Part shown: positions 5,780 through 7,846 of the stretch, piece by piece
Layout: every line of letters starts with the position of its first letter
How positions within the stretch are numbered: position 1 is the stretch's first letter
DNA from: Caulobacteraceae bacterium
GTDB lineage: Bacteria; Pseudomonadota; Alphaproteobacteria; Caulobacterales; Caulobacteraceae
DNA length: 7,846 nucleotides
Assembly: GCA_947479185.1 (NCBI GenBank)
Contig: CANJYY010000109.1
Span: 1-7,846 of the forward strand
Reading direction: 5' to 3'
Notes under the pieces: model-generated
The model's input: only the letters and a program-made list of their open reading frames with translations
Told to the model about the DNA's origin: nothing
The model's database searches: none
Made by a program: the position numbers and the translations under genes

Positions 5780-6561
5780 CAGGCGCCCTTGGCCGTGTTG
5801 CGGCGGTGGATTTCGAGCAGCCCGCGGATCGTGAGATCCGGGTCGAAGAAGTCGATCATGTCGGTAGCGCCTTCAAACAGAGATACAACGCCGCCGGTGG
5901 CTACAACGGTCAAATGTTCGCCGCGCTCGTCCTTGATCCGCCGGATCAGGCCTTCGATGAGGCCGATATAGCCCCAGAAGACCCCGGACTGCATGGCCGA
6001 GACGGTGTCGGTGCCGACCACCCGGTTGCCCTCGGGGCGCTGGATGGCGATACGCGGCAGCTTGGCGGCCGCGTCGTGCAGCGCCTGCATGGAAAGGTTC
6101 ACGCCGGGGGCGATGATGCCGCCCTCGAAGCCGCCGTCGGCGGCGACGATGTCAAAGGTGGTCGCCGTGCCACTGTCGATGACGATCAGCGGGCCCGGGT
6201 AGACGATATGCGCCCCGATGGCGTTGACGAGACGGTCGGCCCCGGCCTCGGAGGGTTTGTCGATGCGCACCGCCACGCCGAGGTCGGCGTTCTCGCCGAT
6301 GATCAGCGGTTCGACGCCGAGATAGCGCCGCGACAGGTTGCGCAGGTTGAAGATCGACTGCGGCACCACGCTGGAGATGATGCAGCCGCTCAGGCTCTTC
6401 ATGCTCAGGCCGTTCATCTCGAACAGCTGCGACAGCCAGACGGCGTACTCGTCGGCGGTGCGGGTGCTCTCGGTCGCCGAGCGCCACTGCGCGATCCAGG
6501 TCTCGCCGTCATGGACGGCGAACAGGGTGTTGGTGTTGCCCTGCTCGATAGCGAGAAGCAT
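5779..6561 (-). CDS. coaX: Type III pantothenate kinase
   Basis: Phosphorylates pantothenate, the first committed step of coenzyme A synthesis, in the cytoplasm. At 260 residues it fits the CoaX family (ASKHA fold). Motifs are the N-terminal phosphate-binding segment EQGNTNT (6-12), [12 protein letters not shown] (107-118) with the likely catalytic base Asp109, the second phosphate motif DSGTATTFD (129-137) and [15 protein letters not shown] (147-161). The usual DxGNT motif has Asp at the first position, whereas here it is Glu6, a conservative change; all other key residues are present. The ATG at 6561 directly follows the birA stop (TGAATG), with only a weak GGGAA ribosome binding site, so coupling to birA is likely. 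The stop overlaps the rnj start by one base. Confidence 0.96.
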   Translation of the reverse strand: MLLAIEQGNTNTLFAVHDGETWIAQWRSATESTRTADEYAVWLSQLFEMNGLSMKSLSGCIISSVVPQSIFNLRNLSRRYLGVEPLIIGENADLGVAVRIDKPSEAGADRLVNAIGAHIVYPGPLIVIDSGTATTFDIVAADGGFEGGIIAPGVNLSMQALHDAAAKLPRIAIQRPEGNRVVGTDTVSAMQSGVFWGYIGLIEGLIRRIKDERGEHLTVVATGGVVSLFEGATDMIDFFDPDLTIRGLLEIHRRNTAKGA

Positions 6562-7299
6562 TCAGATATTCCCGAAAAAGACGTCGCCGGCCGTGATGCG
6601 CCGCAGCATGCCGTCTGGCAAGCGCAGACGCAGCGCGCCGTCGGGGTCGAGGCCTTCGGCCGTTCCGGTGACCGTTTCATGACCCAGACGAGCGATGCAG
6701 GTCTCACCCAGTCCATGCGCGCGGCGGGTCCAGGCGTCAGCGATGACGGCGAAACCGGACGTCTGCCAGACGCGCCGCCAGCGCTCGAACGCCTCGGCCA
6801 GAACGGTCAGCGCTTCCAGCGGCTTCGGCGGCGGACCGGTCATGTGGTCGGCGAAGGCTGTGGCCGGCCGCTCGGGCGCTTCGGGCGGCGTGGCCAGATT
6901 GACCCCGACCCCGACCGCGACCCACAGGCCGCCGCCGGCGTGCTGGCCGGACTCGACGAGGATGCCGCTGGCCTTGCGGCCGTCGATCATCGGGTCGTTG
7001 GGCCACTTCAGGCTGACCTTCGAGGCCGGCACGAAGGCGTCGGCCAGGTCGGCCACGGCCAGGGCGGCGATGAAGCTGATCTGCGCCGCCTCGGCCGGCG
7101 GACGGTCGGTGACGAACAGCAGGGTGGCGGCGAGGTTGCCCTGCCCCGTCTCCCAGGTGCGGCCACGCCGGCCACGACCGGCCGTCTGGCGGGCGGCGGT
7201 GATCCACAGGGGACCCGCCTCCCCCGCCTCGGCCCGGCGACGCGCCTCGGCGTTGGTGGAATCGACTTCCTCCAGCGCCTCGATCCGCGGAGCGGTCAC
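6562..7299 (-). CDS. birA: Biotin--[acetyl-CoA-carboxylase] ligase, class I (no DNA-binding domain)
   Basis: Activates biotin with ATP and attaches it to a lysine of biotin-dependent carboxylases. The 245-residue protein has VDSTNAEA (12-19), the biotinyl-AMP loop GRGRRGR (41-47), KWPND (98-102) and GRKASGILVE (107-116). Lys109 and Asp102 correspond to Lys183 and Asp176 of E. coli BirA. A small C-terminal beta domain (about 195-245) closes the protein. The N-terminal helix-turn-helix of E. coli BirA is absent, so this enzyme should not act as the biotin repressor. The start is GTG at 7299-7297, one base after the nuoN stop, with no obvious ribosome binding site, so it is probably translated by reinitiation. 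Likely clients include acetyl-CoA and propionyl-CoA carboxylases, the latter linking to mce downstream. Confidence 0.95.
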   Translation of the reverse strand: MTAPRIEALEEVDSTNAEARRRAEAGEAGPLWITAARQTAGRGRRGRTWETGQGNLAATLLFVTDRPPAEAAQISFIAALAVADLADAFVPASKVSLKWPNDPMIDGRKASGILVESGQHAGGGLWVAVGVGVNLATPPEAPERPATAFADHMTGPPPKPLEALTVLAEAFERWRRVWQTSGFAVIADAWTRRAHGLGETCIARLGHETVTGTAEGLDPDGALRLRLPDGMLRRITAGDVFFGNI

Positions 7300-7300
7300 G

Positions 7301-7846
7301 TCAGCCGAAGGCTGCGGCGGCGGCCAGGGCCAAGGGCTCCAGCCAGTGCAGGGCCACCAGGCCGACCGGGAAGGAGAACAGCGCCGCGACGATGGCGATG
7401 GTCTTTGCGGTCAACGGCGGCGTTTCCACCGGGCCGACCGAGGGGTCGAACCACATCACCTTGATCAGGCGCAGATAGTAGAAGGCCGCCACCACGCTGC
7501 CGACCAGGCCGGCCACGGCCGCCCATTCGAGATGCGCGCCGATCGCCGCCTTGAACACGAAGTACTTGGCGAAGAAGCCGCTGAACGGCGGCAGGCCGAG
7601 CGCCGACAGGGCGAAGGCGGTCATGGCCAGGGCGATGCCCGGCTGTTCCTTGAACAGGCCGGCCATGTCGTCGATCGTCTCCATCGGCTTGCCGTTGCGG
7701 CGCAGGGCGCTGAGGCAGGCGAAGAAGCCGGTCACGTCGACCATGTAGAGGACCATGAACATCAGCATGGCCTGCACGCCGGTCTCGCCGCCGGCGGCCA
7801 GACCCAGCAGGGCGTAGCCGATGTTGGCGATCGAGCTGTAGGCCCA
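7301..7846 (-). CDS. nuoN: NADH-quinone oxidoreductase subunit N (C-terminal 181 residues, start outside the window)
   Basis: Antiporter-like proton-pumping membrane subunit of respiratory complex I. The frame is open to the window edge. The visible part begins WAYSSIANIGYALLGLAAGG, which matches the conserved YSSIxxxGY segment of NuoN. About five hydrophobic segments follow. A second conserved stretch, GLPPFSGFFAKYFVF (visible residues 84-98), contains the lysine (visible Lys94) that matches the conserved membrane lysine in the proton path of NuoN. The protein ends ALAAAAAFG with a TGA at 7303-7301. In alphaproteobacteria nuoN is typically the last gene of the nuo operon and is often followed by birA, as here. 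Subunits L and M are related, but the wording and the downstream birA favour N. Confidence 0.95.
   Translation of the reverse strand, partial: WAYSSIANIGYALLGLAAGGETGVQAMLMFMVLYMVDVTGFFACLSALRRNGKPMETIDDMAGLFKEQPGIALAMTAFALSALGLPPFSGFFAKYFVFKAAIGAHLEWAAVAGLVGSVVAAFYYLRLIKVMWFDPSVGPVETPPLTAKTIAIVAALFSFPVGLVALHWLEPLALAAAAAFG

Noticed and set aside
4076..5971. A 631-codon plus-strand open frame antisense to rnj and the end of coaX
   Set aside because: It is the mirror of an RNase J gene with a complete motif set. The translation is rich in Arg, Asp, Gly, Ala and His with no recognisable domain, and it crosses the rnj-coaX boundary. Long antisense frames are expected in GC-rich DNA.
5806..7464. 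A 552-codon plus-strand open frame antisense to coaX, birA and part of nuoN
   Set aside because: It covers three well-identified minus-strand genes and has low-complexity Arg/Gly/Asp-rich composition and no known motif.
1..7846. A mobile element, CRISPR array, toxin-antitoxin or defence system
   Set aside because: Every gene is a recognisable housekeeping gene or, for DUF1467, a conserved neighbour. No transposase, integrase, repeat-spacer pattern or attachment site is seen.

Overview
The window is a GC-rich chromosomal segment from an alphaproteobacterium, most likely a member of the Caulobacterales (Caulobacter, Phenylobacterium or Brevundimonas type). This rests on three things: the gene order, the short ProRS lacking the large editing insertion, and a proS promoter whose -10 resembles the Caulobacter sigma-73 pattern. 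All nine genes lie on the minus strand. They are described here in the order of transcription, from high to low coordinates.

Block 1 (7846 to 4100) is one tightly packed operon end: the C-terminal part of nuoN (complex I membrane subunit), birA (biotin-protein ligase without a DNA-binding domain), coaX (type III pantothenate kinase) and rnj (ribonuclease J). The junctions are a 1-base gap, direct abutment (TGAATG) and a 1-base overlap (TGATG), so translational coupling is likely. A gap of about 130 bases follows. It is almost filled by two inverted copies of a REP-like palindrome whose differences are compensatory.

Block 2 (3968 to 3292) is mce (methylmalonyl-CoA epimerase) overlapping by ATGA with a small two-helix membrane protein of the DUF1467 type. 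The 290-base stretch that follows has no convincing gene. It holds several palindromes, one clear minus-strand intrinsic terminator, a second terminator-like hairpin and possibly a small RNA of about 90 nt. It ends with a good promoter for proS.

Block 3 (3001 to 1) is proS, a LolC/LolE-type permease and the 5' part of lolD, with overlaps of 4 and 8 bases. The permease and ATPase form the inner-membrane machine that hands lipoproteins to LolA.

The genes are mostly core housekeeping functions: respiration, biotin and CoA cofactor supply, RNA turnover, propionyl-CoA metabolism, tRNA charging and envelope biogenesis. No phage, insertion sequence, CRISPR array or defence system is visible. The parts worth a second look are the two intergenic regions. 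The long plus-strand open frames are antisense shadows of the real genes.
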